DNA from: Psychrobacter glacincola
GTDB lineage: Bacteria > Pseudomonadota > Gammaproteobacteria > Pseudomonadales > Moraxellaceae
Assembly: GCF_904846075.1 (NCBI RefSeq)
Contig: NZ_CAJGZH010000001.1
Coordinates: forward strand, 1,178,001-1,242,000
Direction of reading: 5' to 3'
DNA: 64,000 nucleotides
The notes beneath the pieces were generated by a model, which was not told the origin of the DNA, ran no database searches, and saw only the letters and a list, made by a program, of their open reading frames with translations. Below are positions 53,632-63,671 of this stretch, one piece after another. A program made the translations under genes and the position numbers. Position 1 is the first letter of the stretch; every line of letters begins with the position of its first letter.

Positions 53632-56385
53632 ATGGTATGGACTCAAACAAAGCGGCATGTGCAACTGAGTAGTGCCCATCTTGATATTGCCACCAGTCTC
53701 ATTCAACAGGCTGACTTGATTGAAAGCTTACTTGGCATGCCTTTGCCCGACAGCGTTTGGAGTAAGCCCGCGCTTATGCCAGTGCCTACTTCCTACCCAA
53801 GCCCTTATCATCAAGATCAACGACAGCAGTCTTATCAGCAGCGCCAGCTCGCCCTCTATTGCGGCTACCGTATTAGCATTACTCTACTGCATCCACGGGC
53901 AGGACTGGATATAAAGCAATGGCTAGGGCAAAGTCTCTCGATACATTGGCATACGGGCGACACGCTACTGCCAAGCCAAACCCGTCACGGTATCATCACC
54001 GAAGTCGTTGCTCTCGGTAGTAACAGTGGTATGGCCGCCTACCGCATCATCTGTGAACCTAACTTAGGTCAATTACGCCTGAACAGTCATAATCGCCGTC
54101 ATCATCATCTCAGTCTCAGTGAGCTAATTACCGATATTATCAGTCCATACGATATGAACGTTGAGATTGACGAGCGCCTCAGTGATGACAGCAACTATCA
54201 TATTCAGCACAGCGTCCAATACAACCAAACCGATCTTGCTTATCTAACCCAATACCTTGCTCTCTATGGCATCACAGGCTATTACCGTCACGACATCGAC
54301 AAGCACACTCTAATCTTACTACCTAGTGATGGAGAAGAATTGCGTCCTGATGTCAATGATATCCAAAGCATCCTCAGTCAAAACCCTGCCAACCTTGCTG
54401 ATAGACAAGACCGCATCACTGCCATTCGTCCCCGTATTGCTCAGCATACTCAGCAAAGCGACTTACATCGTTATGACAGTCGCTTGATGAGTATCTATAC
54501 TGGCAGTAGCAGTAGCGAGCAACCTATCGACTCATCAAACAGCACGCATCAGCGCTTTATGCACAGTCATAGCCGTTTTGATGATGACAGTCTCGATAAG
54601 CTCGCCACCCGCTACCAGCAGAACCAGCAGCAGCGTGCCAATCTAGGCAGCCTCACTGGTAATATCCGTCATCTGAGTTTGCCAAGTAGCCACTATATCG
54701 ATGGCAACCCTTATTTAACCGATCCCATCAGTCTGGTGTCTATTCATCAGCACATTAATAATCATATTCCTACGGATTGGTTGGGGGCAGCACCCTTTGA
54801 TCCTATTACCTTGCAGTCCAATACGAACCATGATAATGATGACGACAATGATAATAACGTCCATCATATCAGCGCCTGCTACCTGCCATTTCCGCACCAT
54901 CACCATATTCCCTATGGGGAACAGCTGGACAAACTTGGACAACCGCATCCGAGCCTGACAGGTCTGATGAGTGCCAGTATTATTGATACAGACAGCAGCG
55001 CCATTACTCATGACCGTAACCATCGTGCGCATATTAGATATCACTGGCAAAGCGAAGGCGACGACAGCGCGCATTGGATACCCATCGCCAGCCACCTCGT
55101 CGCCGACCACATGGGACAGACCCATCCTCTGCGTCATGGGCAACATGTTCTCATCGACTTCATCGGCGGTGACATTACTCATCCCATCATCATTGGCAGC
55201 ACCCATAACGGCCAAGGTAATTCTGATGCTCAGCACAACAGCATCGTCAGTGACTCAGGTAGCATTGACGCCACCAGTCCAGCTTGGTTTATCAATCAAA
55301 GCCATGCTTATCCCATAGACGGTATCAAGACTCAAAGTATTGATAGCAGTCGAACAGGCGACGCCACCAAAGACAGCCTTATTAATGGCTATAACCAGCT
55401 GATGTTTGACGCCCACCCTGAGAGTCCACAAATCAACGTCTATAGCAGCAGCTTCCAGTCTAGCTTAACCATCGGACATCTGTATCAGCATACCGACCAC
55501 ACCCGAGGGCAAGCCCGTGGACAAGGCATCAGTATCGAGACCCAAGCTGCCGCTAATGTGCAAGGTAGCAAAGGTATCTATATTAGTAGCAGTCAAGCAT
55601 CAAATCCTCACATGAGTCATGACAGCCACAGCAAACTACAAACTGCTGACCAACATCAGCAAGCTTACGGCCAGCTAGCCGAGACTCATCAGCCAGTGGG
55701 ACTAGAAGGCAGTAGCAATAATAAGAGCAAACAGAATAAGAGTAACCAGAATAAGAGTAACCAGAATAAGAGTAACCAGAATAAGAGTAACAGTAAAGAA
55801 GATGCTCAAACCCCATTTGCCGAGTTTAGCAAAGACACCAACGATAGTAGTCTTAGCGAGTCAGGAAAATGGCAACAACCTCATCTACTGATCGACTCTC
55901 AGCGTCATCTCGCTATGCTAAGTGGACAACACAGCCAGCATACCAGTACCCAAAGCACGCATAGCCACGCGACAGACAATACTCATCATCACAGTCAAAC
56001 GCAAATGAATCAGCTAGTAGCGGGCGATATCCATTACTACAGTAATAAAGCCCAAACCCATACCGCTGCTCATGGCGATGTGACCATACAAGCACATCAG
56101 AACGAGATGCGTTTAGATAGCGAGCAAGTACTGCGACTCCATAGCCGAGATAGTATTGAGATTATCGCGCCTGATACGCTAACGCTGAAAGCCGCAGGTA
56201 GTGGCATTGAGATATCGGGTGGTAATGTGACGTTTATCACGCCAAGTCAGGTGGGCTATAAGGCAAGTAAGGTGGATTGGGGCAGTGGGGGTGGAGAAGC
56301 TAACAACCTAATGATGAAACAGATGCAGTTTGAGGCTTGTGAGAAGTTAGGTCAGGATAAGGCAAAACAGGGCGGAGCCATTTAA
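53632..56385 (+). CDS. vgrG: VgrG spike protein of the VasX module
   Basis: Second T6SS spike gene (917 residues), with AAGGG upstream of the ATG. The gp27-like N-terminal part includes TSLIQQADLIESLLG and the LYGITGYYRHD block. The gp5-like OB part contains HRAHIRYHWQSEGDDSAHWIP and GQHVLIDFIGGDITHPIIIGS. DUF2345-like sequence lies at the end (RLHSRDSIEIIAPDTLTLKA). It lacks the transthyretin-like tail of the other VgrG. Near residues 697-721 is a low-complexity Gln/Asn/Lys/Ser repeat. A VasW-like adaptor, VasX-like effector and immunity gene follow, the order seen in V. cholerae. Confidence 0.92.
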   Translation: MVWTQTKRHVQLSSAHLDIATSLIQQADLIESLLGMPLPDSVWSKPALMPVPTSYPSPYHQDQRQQSYQQRQLALYCGYRISITLLHPRAGLDIKQWLGQSLSIHWHTGDTLLPSQTRHGIITEVVALGSNSGMAAYRIICEPNLGQLRLNSHNRRHHHLSLSELITDIISPYDMNVEIDERLSDDSNYHIQHSVQYNQTDLAYLTQYLALYGITGYYRHDIDKHTLILLPSDGEELRPDVNDIQSILSQNPANLADRQDRITAIRPRIAQHTQQSDLHRYDSRLMSIYTGSSSSEQPIDSSNSTHQRFMHSHSRFDDDSLDKLATRYQQNQQQRANLGSLTGNIRHLSLPSSHYIDGNPYLTDPISLVSIHQHINNHIPTDWLGAAPFDPITLQSNTNHDNDDDNDNNVHHISACYLPFPHHHHIPYGEQLDKLGQPHPSLTGLMSASIIDTDSSAITHDRNHRAHIRYHWQSEGDDSAHWIPIASHLVADHMGQTHPLRHGQHVLIDFIGGDITHPIIIGSTHNGQGNSDAQHNSIVSDSGSIDATSPAWFINQSHAYPIDGIKTQSIDSSRTGDATKDSLINGYNQLMFDAHPESPQINVYSSSFQSSLTIGHLYQHTDHTRGQARGQGISIETQAAANVQGSKGIYISSSQASNPHMSHDSHSKLQTADQHQQAYGQLAETHQPVGLEGSSNNKSKQNKSNQNKSNQNKSNQNKSNSKEDAQTPFAEFSKDTNDSSLSESGKWQQPHLLIDSQRHLAMLSGQHSQHTSTQSTHSHATDNTHHHSQTQMNQLVAGDIHYYSNKAQTHTAAHGDVTIQAHQNEMRLDSEQVLRLHSRDSIEIIAPDTLTLKAAGSGIEISGGNVTFITPSQVGYKASKVDWGSGGGEANNLMMKQMQFEACEKLGQDKAKQGGAI
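55720..55793. repeat. 15-bp tandem repeat inside vgrG
   Basis: About five copies of AATAAGAGTAACCAG (first copy slightly diverged, last one base short). They encode repeated N-K-S-N-Q in frame. The unit is a multiple of three, so copy changes would keep the reading frame. Confidence 0.9.
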
Positions 56386-56468
56386 TGCAGTTTTTCGATT
56401 ATGAAGAGTGTGAGCAGATTAAGGAAACCAACTTATATCAGAGTCGTCTAAAAGAGATCAAAGCATGA
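56385..56468 (+). CDS. Possible 27-residue peptide coupled to vgrG
   Basis: ATG overlaps the vgrG stop (TAATG) and the frame gives MQFFDYEECEQIKETNLYQS and a few more residues, ending TGA at 56466-56468. It may be a real small gene or the leftover of a longer adaptor start. There is no Shine-Dalgarno other than coupling. Confidence 0.35.
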   Translation: MQFFDYEECEQIKETNLYQSRLKEIKA

Positions 56469-56475
56469 CAGCATA

Positions 56476-57395
56476 ATGAATATCCAACCAGAAAAACCAT
56501 TGAGCGTAAGCTTACAGACGCAAACGCTTGACGCTAGGGTGCTCAGTACCTTTGATGTCATGATTGTTCATTATAGCCAGACAGAGCTGATCGGCGAGAT
56601 TAATTCTACTTTCCCCGATGCTATACATTCATTACAGCAAGAGTTGCTTAGCTACCACATGATCGATAGTCCAGTCATAGTCACGCTAAGCCCAGATATC
56701 AGTAATATCCTAGAGGTGCATTTGCAGGAGTGTGAACTATTATCACGTAATCATGGGCTACTAACACTGATTGACTACACCCCAGCTGAGATAAGAGCGA
56801 ACAAAACTAGAATTAGTGCTCAGGAGTATTTGCCAAATGAGCCTGAATGGCAACAATCGCCAGCTACTACTAATGATTTAAACCTATTCAAACTTGATAC
56901 TAAGCAAGTCGCCCATACACTTAGTCTTAATCAAATCATCTACAAAGGTGGCAAGAAAAACATCTACGCTATTTAGACGCGCAAGTACTGATTCACTTGT
57001 TACCGTTAAACCAACATAACTATATTGCCAATCGCTATGGCTATCCTAAGCGGCTTTGGCTCTCATTAAGTGATAACTGGCACAGCGTAGATAATATTCA
57101 TCACTATATCCCTGACCATACGAATTATATCCAACATCAGTCAAGCTATTGTCCACTCACTCAGAACCAGTTAGATGACATTGGTATGCTCAATCGCTTC
57201 TTTGTGAAAAAGGGTGTTGGTGGTTGTGATTTGATATTGAATCAATATGAGACATTAATTAGTTGGTTAGACAAAGCAAATACTCAACTGACCGCCGCCA
57301 CGCATCTTACCAACCCTGTAGATCGTATGACGATGATGAACCGATGGCTGTATGAGTGCTATGAGCAGTCAGGTCTAGTAGAAATAGATAATTAA
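56476..57395 (+). pseudogene. VasW-like effector adaptor, frameshifted
   Basis: By position (vgrG-here-vasX) this is the adaptor that loads VasX on VgrG, as VasW (DUF4123 class) does in V. cholerae. The first frame (166 codons, 56476-56976) reads normally to IIYKG and then diverges. If GG at 56947-56948 is read as GGG, the sequence continues KGWQEKHLRYLDAQVLIHLL into the second frame, which ends EQSGLVEIDN at 57395. The whole would be about 306 residues. The domain itself is divergent and I rely on context for the name. Confidence 0.6.
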
Positions 57396-57413
57396 AAGAT
57401 AAGGAGTAAGGTC

Positions 57414-60400
57414 ATGGCAGAGAGATGTGAGCAGTGTTTGGCTGATGGAATTGCGATATTGCCTCAACGATGGGGAGTAGAAGCCAACAATTTATTTAAG
57501 GAAGGTAGCTCTATCAATAGAGCGCGAAGACTACTAAGAGAAGGCTACATTTATATTCTTGATAACACTGGGGGATGGTATGGCTATGTTGTTACACAAA
57601 ATCGTTATTTAAAGCAATTCGATGTGCAGAATACATTTAAAACCCCTGATTTACCAATTTCTGATTATACTTGTCATAGAGGTGATAACTGTTCAGCATT
57701 AAACAGCTTTATCCGTATTCCTAATCCAAATAATGATATAGAGACCCTATGGCTTGCTTATAGCCCTGTTAAATGGACAAAAGTAGTTATCGAAAGACAT
57801 CAGAATAATGCCAATGGTGCTAAAACTAATAATATGATCAAAGTGTTACTAGCTGATGCTATCTTAGACAGTGAGGCGGGAAGTAGTGGGCATTGGGGAT
57901 ACGATACTAACCCTGCTTCCCCAAGTCAAGATGGGATATTTTCGTCAGAATACTATAGTGATCAAATCAATATTTTCACTAAAGATAACTATCAGCCATA
58001 TAGAGGCTTAGAGCGAGAAGCACTGCGCAAAATATTTGCTGATCATGAAGAAAAAGATATTGAAGTAAATAAAATGGCGAATCGTGTTATAGAAGTTATC
58101 TTTGATGATCGTATAGGCGAATTGATTGATTTAAATGAGTTTTTAATTCAGCATGAAGAAGGTTTAGAAAAAAAATACTCTACAGATATAAAGCATAAAT
58201 TGGATGTTGCTAATATTATCAATGGGTTAGAATATTCAATAAAATCTAGCGTTAAAGAAAGTTTCTTGTTAAATGACAATGAAAAAAGAATTAGCGGTTT
58301 ACGTGAGAAAAATTAGTATATTTTAGCCCAAGGGATAATTTTAGTAAATATGACTACAAATATGATAAAGATTTAGAACTTACTGCTAGTCTAACGTTGA
58401 CAGCTGGCGAACGAAGTCAAATAATGATTGAAGCGGAAAAGCAGGCAAATAAAGTTTGGACAAAAGAGTATGAGAAGCTTTACAGAAAGCAACAAATGAA
58501 TGAATTTTTAAATAGTGTGACTGTTAAAGAAATAGAGAAAAATTTTAAGGAAGTAGCAACATATATTCTTAGAGCTCATAATGAGCTCATTAAAAACGAC
58601 AGTACTTTAAAAGATCAGATGCAGTATAACTTTGATACCAGTGATGTGGTTAGCGGTATGTCATATACCGAGACAGTTTTAGAATGCATAGGGGTTACGG
58701 TAAATGATTCTGAATCTATTAAACTATACGCTGATTTAATGACTAAAGACATTAATGATCAGCAAAGCTACCTACTCCGCGCTCTAGTTTTTAATTATCA
58801 AAATTGTATCGATGCAGTTACTACAGAAGGTAATAAGAATCTTAATTGGGAAAACTTAGATTTTGGCGCTTCTGGTATTGCGATGAGCAACGTACTCGAA
58901 GCGTCATGGTCCTCATTATTAGGAACCCGTGCTGGCAAACACACTGATGATATCTTAAAAAAATCAAAGATTATTCAACAATCTGTTGAACAATTAAGTG
59001 CGCCATTATTGAAAGTAATTAGTCAAGAAGCAAGTAGCATTACTATATCTCAAACTATGTATGCAATAGGGTTGCATTTTGATGCTCCGATCATGCAACT
59101 GAGATTTGCAGGGACTAAAAAACAAGCTATTGCAGGACTGACAGATGTACTACTCACGCAAACGAGTGTAAACTCAAAAACGAGCGCGCAAAAGTATGCT
59201 CGTCTAATGATGCACCAATTAAAAGTTTTAGATGGTGTAGATTTAAACGCTAATATAACTGGCACAACATTAGTGCTAGATACAAAAGAAGCAAATTCAG
59301 TCTTCAAAACTATAAGCAACAATCGTACACCTACACGAGCAGCGGCAATTGACCGTTTGCAAGCGCTAGAAACATCAGCTAAAAGTGGTCATATAGGCGC
59401 TTTGTCAGATCTCAAAACAGCTCAAGCACGTTTAAGGCGCTATCAGAATGCTGTCGATATTGCCTCAAATGAGTTCGTTAAGATAATAGAACCGCGAATA
59501 GCAGCAGATAGCATATCGAACAAACTAGCTACGGGTGGTACATTGGTGCAGGCTATAGCCTGTATGAGCTTGGCTGCTGGTATTTATAGTAGTTCTACAG
59601 AGCAAGGACTACAAAAAGCAATGGTATCTGAGAGCGGTGCAAAGCTTATTGCTGGTATCGGTTTTTTATATGGCGGAATATTAGATCAACGCGTTGCTAT
59701 ACAAGGTATAAAAGTTAAAAATCCAGCACTTTCAGCGGCCACAAAAGAGTCTCTTACTCAATCTATTAGTAAAAACGCTTGGTGGGCAAAAAGACTTAAT
59801 ATAGGCGCTGCTGTTATATTCTCTGGCTTTGATTTTTACCATGCCTATGATGAAGCTGCAAATAAAGGCAATGCAATAATGTCAGGACTATATTTTGTGT
59901 CTGGAGTTTCAGGTATTGGTGCAGTAGTAGCAGTCGGTTTAAAAGGCGGTGTAATACTATTCGGTGCTAGTATCAGCTGGACAGGTATAGGCGTGGTATT
60001 ATTTGTTATTGCTATTGGTGTTGGATTTTTAATCGCTAGATTCACTTTGTCACCGCTTCAAGAATGGATACAGAACAGTATTTGGGGCAGCGATAGCCTA
60101 CGGTTATCTCATGCAGCAGATATAGCAGCGTATAAAGCAGCCATTGAAAGTATAGCAGCAACATCCGATGATAATGATCAATCAACCAGCAGTGGCTCAG
60201 ATACTAGCAATAGCTCTGTGAATTCAACAAACAATCAAAAAGCTACATCTAACTCTAGTACTGATATACCTGATTATCAATATTTTGAAGCTGACAAGCC
60301 ACTTGACTATAAAGATATTGAGTATGAACCTGTTGAGTATAGTCCTGAAGTAAAGCAAGAGCTTGATATGGCGAGACAACGACTTGATAGAGACAATGCC

Positions 60401-60676
60401 AATGCCGAACCTTTAGATATGAACGATTTTTATAAGCCTACTATAGATTATGACCCAGTAGACTTTGATGATTATGATTACCAAATCACAGGTACTTCAC
60501 CAATACAACAATCTAAAGAAGCATTTAGCATAGATTTCAAAAAAGGTGACCGAACTGAACTTGTCATGAAACAAAACAAATCCCTGCCAATTAATGATCA
60601 AAAAGCAGAAGAAAAAGCTCGAAGACTAAAAAAATTACGACGTCAATTAGACGCGTTAGAAAAAAATAAAAACTAA
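57414..60676 (+). pseudogene. vasX: VasX-like pore-forming T6SS effector, frameshifted
   Basis: The N-terminal VasX-type domain shows CEQCLADGIAILPQRWGV, LREGYIYILDN, a Tyr/Gln-rich strand and LWLAYSPVKWT. The frame stops at 58314; reading A6 instead of A5 at 58308-58312 continues as KKLVYFSPRDNF...LTLTAGERS into the frame that runs to 60676. The total is about 1,087 residues, close to V. cholerae VasX. The C-terminal half has hydrophobic segments (near codons for GLYFVSGVSGIGAVVAVGL and GIGVVLFVIAIGVGFLI), consistent with colicin-like membrane insertion, and a Ser/Asn-rich tail. AAGGAG precedes the start. The break would separate the loading domain from the toxic part. Confidence 0.75.
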
Positions 60677-60755
60677 TAGTTATTTTAGTTTTCATCATGC
60701 TTTGATTATAACCTTTATAAATGTAACTACATGATTGATAAGTTGAGACTATATT

Positions 60756-61910
60756 ATGTTTATTGATCTAACAGGTCGCTCGAAAAATAAAACTTATAAT
60801 ACTATAGGCCAACCCTATAAAGAAGAGTATAAGGTATATCCATTATATCAAGATAAGCGCTATGGACTACCACTGCGACCACAGCGAACAGTAGTGCAGT
60901 TTAACAGTACTTATATGGAGCTAGTTGATCGATGGGAGTCTGAACGTGGTGAAATAACACACATCCAAGGTGCTGCATTTTTATTAGGAACTTTTGGGTG
61001 TGCCGTAGGACTTTCCATTACTTATTTAGTATACTCAGATGATGGATTAAGTATTGCTTTTTTAGGCATCCTTATTACTACAGTAATCTGTTTTGGAATA
61101 CTCTGGTTTGTTATTCGACTTCTCAGCCGCGAGCTATTTACCTATACCTATTTTCCTGTTCGCTTTAATCGCAAAAACGGTAAAGTCTATGTTATTGGTG
61201 CGAATAAACAAGTGGAAACCTACGACTGGAATAAACTAAAAATTCATATGCAGAATGATATCAACACTCCTTGGGATATTCGCTGCTGTGATGTAGATGA
61301 CAGCGGCATTATTCAGCGCACCTTTAGTCTACCTTTTATACATACCAGCCCAAACGAGTTTTTAAAACATCATTTTGATTTTGTAAACGCCTATATGAAC
61401 AGCAAGACCAATAAAGACATCAAGCATGTAGCGGATAGTATCAGACATGTCTTTCCTATTCATAAGCGTAAAGAAACTGTTAAAGAGAGCATTGAGCGTA
61501 GTCGCTTTGAATTTTATAACAGATGGGAGGATATGGAGTATCCTGAAACTAGTCTCGATATTGATCTGCATTACATAGCTGCAACACCTTTTTGGTTATT
61601 AAAACTACTGGGACGTCGCCTAGCCGTATTAACATCAACCACCCCGCACTTTCCTTTTGAGATAGAAGCCGAGTGTGACATAGACCCCAAGGACAAGTTT
61701 GACTTAAATAAAAACCCGCCCAATCCGCCAAGGCGAGAGTACAGCTTACTAGAAAAAGCGGGTATTGGCGTGCTACTTATCGTTGGTTCTATCATTGGCT
61801 TGTCTGTCTTTGCCTTGTTTATCGATATCATGGGCGCAGCAAGACCGCATGGCGATTATCCGAGCTTCTTTAAGATGCTGTGGGATTGGCTATTGTTTCG
61901 GTGGATTTAA
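60756..61910 (+). CDS. DUF6708-like membrane protein, candidate VasX immunity
   Basis: A 384-residue integral membrane protein: polar N-terminal 65 residues, two close membrane segments (about 70-92 and 97-120), a large cytosolic part, and one segment near the C terminus (AGIGVLLIVGSIIGLSVFALF). The family name is from memory and moderately sure. It follows the VasX-like gene by 79 bp, as the membrane-bound TsiV2 follows VasX in V. cholerae. A truncated second copy starts 60 bp downstream, which is typical of immunity gene duplication. Confidence 0.7.
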   Translation: MFIDLTGRSKNKTYNTIGQPYKEEYKVYPLYQDKRYGLPLRPQRTVVQFNSTYMELVDRWESERGEITHIQGAAFLLGTFGCAVGLSITYLVYSDDGLSIAFLGILITTVICFGILWFVIRLLSRELFTYTYFPVRFNRKNGKVYVIGANKQVETYDWNKLKIHMQNDINTPWDIRCCDVDDSGIIQRTFSLPFIHTSPNEFLKHHFDFVNAYMNSKTNKDIKHVADSIRHVFPIHKRKETVKESIERSRFEFYNRWEDMEYPETSLDIDLHYIAATPFWLLKLLGRRLAVLTSTTPHFPFEIEAECDIDPKDKFDLNKNPPNPPRREYSLLEKAGIGVLLIVGSIIGLSVFALFIDIMGAARPHGDYPSFFKMLWDWLLFRWI

Positions 61911-61969
61911 TTACATTAGCCTTTGCCATTCAATAGCAACTTTGACTCAAATAGGTAGAAACAGCATAA

Positions 61970-62119
61970 ATGTTTATTGATCTAACGGGACGTTCAAAGA
62001 ACAAAACCTATAACACTATAGGTCAGCCTTATAAAAAAGAGTATGAAGCCTACCGCTTATATCAGCAACAGAATTACGGATTACCACTACGTCCACAGCG
62101 TACGGTAGTACAGTTCAAC
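61970..62119 (+). pseudogene. Truncated second copy of the candidate immunity gene
   Basis: The first 50 codons repeat the 60756 gene nearly residue for residue (MFIDLTGRSKNKTYNTIGQP, then LPLRPQRTVVQFN), and the match ends exactly where the IS3-type terminal repeat begins (62120). The remainder of the duplicate was removed or displaced when the IS inserted or later recombined. The frame runs ten codons into the IS. Confidence 0.85.
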
Positions 62120-62183
62120 TGTAGTGGCATAATAAAATTGGACAGCTGCTAAGAGGTTATACTAACCTAAAGAGGAAAACAGT

Positions 62184-62495
62184 ATGACCAACAAGCGCAA
62201 TCAATATACCCGAGAATTCAAATTAGAAGCCATCAGCTTAGTCGTTGAACACAAACGTAAAATACCCGATGTGGCAAGCTCACTGGGCGTTGGCAAATCC
62301 ACCTTGCAGAAATGGCTGACTCAGTACCGTCAAGAAATAAATGGCGAAGCACCTAAAGTCGGCAACGCCTTAACAGATGAGCAGCGAGAGCTCCAAGAAC
62401 TGCGTAAACAGGTTAAACGGCTGACTATGGAGCGCGATATACTAAAAAAGGCTTCTGCTCTGCTGGCCTTGGACAGCCTGAACGGCTATCGTTAA
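62184..62495 (+). CDS. IS3-family transposase OrfA
   Basis: A 103-residue helix-turn-helix transposase subunit (NQYTREFKLEAISLV, VASSLGVGKSTLQKW) with a coiled leucine zipper (LQELRKQVKRLTMERDILKK). An AGAGG site precedes the ATG. It is intact, but its OrfB partner is deleted internally. Confidence 0.88.
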   Translation: MTNKRNQYTREFKLEAISLVVEHKRKIPDVASSLGVGKSTLQKWLTQYRQEINGEAPKVGNALTDEQRELQELRKQVKRLTMERDILKKASALLALDSLNGYR

Positions 62496-63071
62496 TCAGT
62501 CAGCTTGCAGAGCAAGACAAGCAGGTCAATAAAAGCCTTCTGTGCAAGCTGTTTGGCGTGATGAAGAGCAGTTACTACTATGGACTAAAGCCGCCGCCCA
62601 TCTGCTTGGAAATCGTCAAGTACAAGGCACTAATTCGTCAAATATTTAACGATTCAAAGCACTCAATCAGATTCCCCTGATAGCGTATTGACCGCTAAAG
62701 CACTACAAATGGCGTATCAGACGCGCTTAAAGCCAAGTGGCGTGTTGTTTCACTCTGATCAAGGCACTCATTACACCAGTAAGATATTCGCTGAATCCGT
62801 GGTCAGTTGTAATGGCATGACGCAAAGTATGAGCCGTCGCGGAAATTGTTGGGACAATGCCCCAACAGAACGATTCTTTAGAAGCTTTAAGACAGAATGG
62901 ATGCCAAAGGGCGGTTATGAGGATATTACTGAAGCTAAGATCGCCATCAGTAATTATATTTGGGGCTATTATCAAACCGTGAGACCGCATACTTTCAATA
63001 ATTATTTAACACCAGCTGAAAAAGAGAAACGCTATTTTAATAAAAACCTCTTATCAGCTGTCCTAAATTAG
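62492..63071 (+). pseudogene. IS3-family transposase OrfB with internal deletion
   Basis: The 5' part reads LISQLAEQDKQVNKSLLC...RQIFNDSKHSI and then breaks near 62672. The 3' part resumes in another phase at DSPDSVLTAKALQMAYQTR and includes FHSDQGTHYTS and APTERFFRSFKTEW, the second Asp and the Glu of the DDE triad. About 80 residues with the first Asp are missing, so the enzyme cannot work. Confidence 0.82.
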
Positions 63072-63083
63072 TTGACCACTACA

Positions 63084-63661
63084 ATCTTTCTCTTGGTACT
63101 ACAGGCAATGAAGGGATTGCTGTATTGGGGACAGGTGAAAGATATGGTAGTAGTTTTCCTAGCCTATGGAGCGTTTCACAAACTAGTAACTATAAGTGGG
63201 TTGTTCAATACGGAGATCCGCCTAGCAACGCATACACGTGTATCGGAGGATTGTACCCTCTAATTGTTAACAACTTAAAATATGGCGAAAACAATCAATA
63301 CAGTCGTCAACTTGTTAATTCTGTTCCGGGAGGTGAGCCATTAGCACGTCATAAGCAGTTCCTTACGCAAAGAAGTTCTGCTAGATTTGCAGCATTAAAT
63401 ATCGCAAAAAATAAAGGTAAGGCAGGATTTGGAATACTGTTGGACGGTAGTGTTGTAGTGATTGTTGAACAGGATGATGCAGCTAAATTAACATATTATG
63501 AGTTTCGAGACTTGTTTGTAGAACGTAACTGTATTCATGCAATGGGATGTGAGGGTAGTGACTCGGTTTTTTTATACTATGACAACACTTGGGATGTAAG
63601 CGCTAGTTTCATAAAAAATAATACTCAAACCTCTGGACTAGGATTTAGAATTGATGGATAG
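63084..63661 (+). pseudogene. C-terminal fragment of a gene truncated by IS3
   Basis: Open from the IS end in one frame (NLSLGTTGNEGIAVLGTGER, ... YGSSFPSLWSV ... to TAG at 63659), with no start of its own near the IS; the first ATG inside is at 63182 in another context, and a GTG-type start at 63125 gives 178 residues. The region AALNIAKNKGKAGFGILLDG and HAMGCEGSDSVFLYYDNTW faintly recalls phosphodiester glycosidase (NAGPA) domains, at low confidence. Its missing front part may have been a further T6SS cargo or accessory gene. Confidence 0.5.
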
Positions 63662-63671
63662 CTATAAAAAA

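Larger units (their letters stand above)
62120..63083 (+). mobile_element. IS3-family element with internal deletion
   Basis: Long imperfect terminal repeats: the left TGTAGTGG...GGACAGCTGCTAAGAGG matches the complement of the right end with GGACAGCTGATAAGAGG...TGTAGTGG. No direct target repeat is seen (AAC on the left, ATC on the right), so flanking DNA was probably rearranged. orfB lacks its first catalytic Asp region. It differs from the IS3 copy at 26829 in ends and protein sequence. Confidence 0.85.

Noticed and set aside
54715..55236. 173-codon minus-strand frame within the second vgrG
   Set aside because: Antisense to well-conserved gp5-like VgrG sequence, with a Met/Ile/Val-rich composition expected of a shadow.
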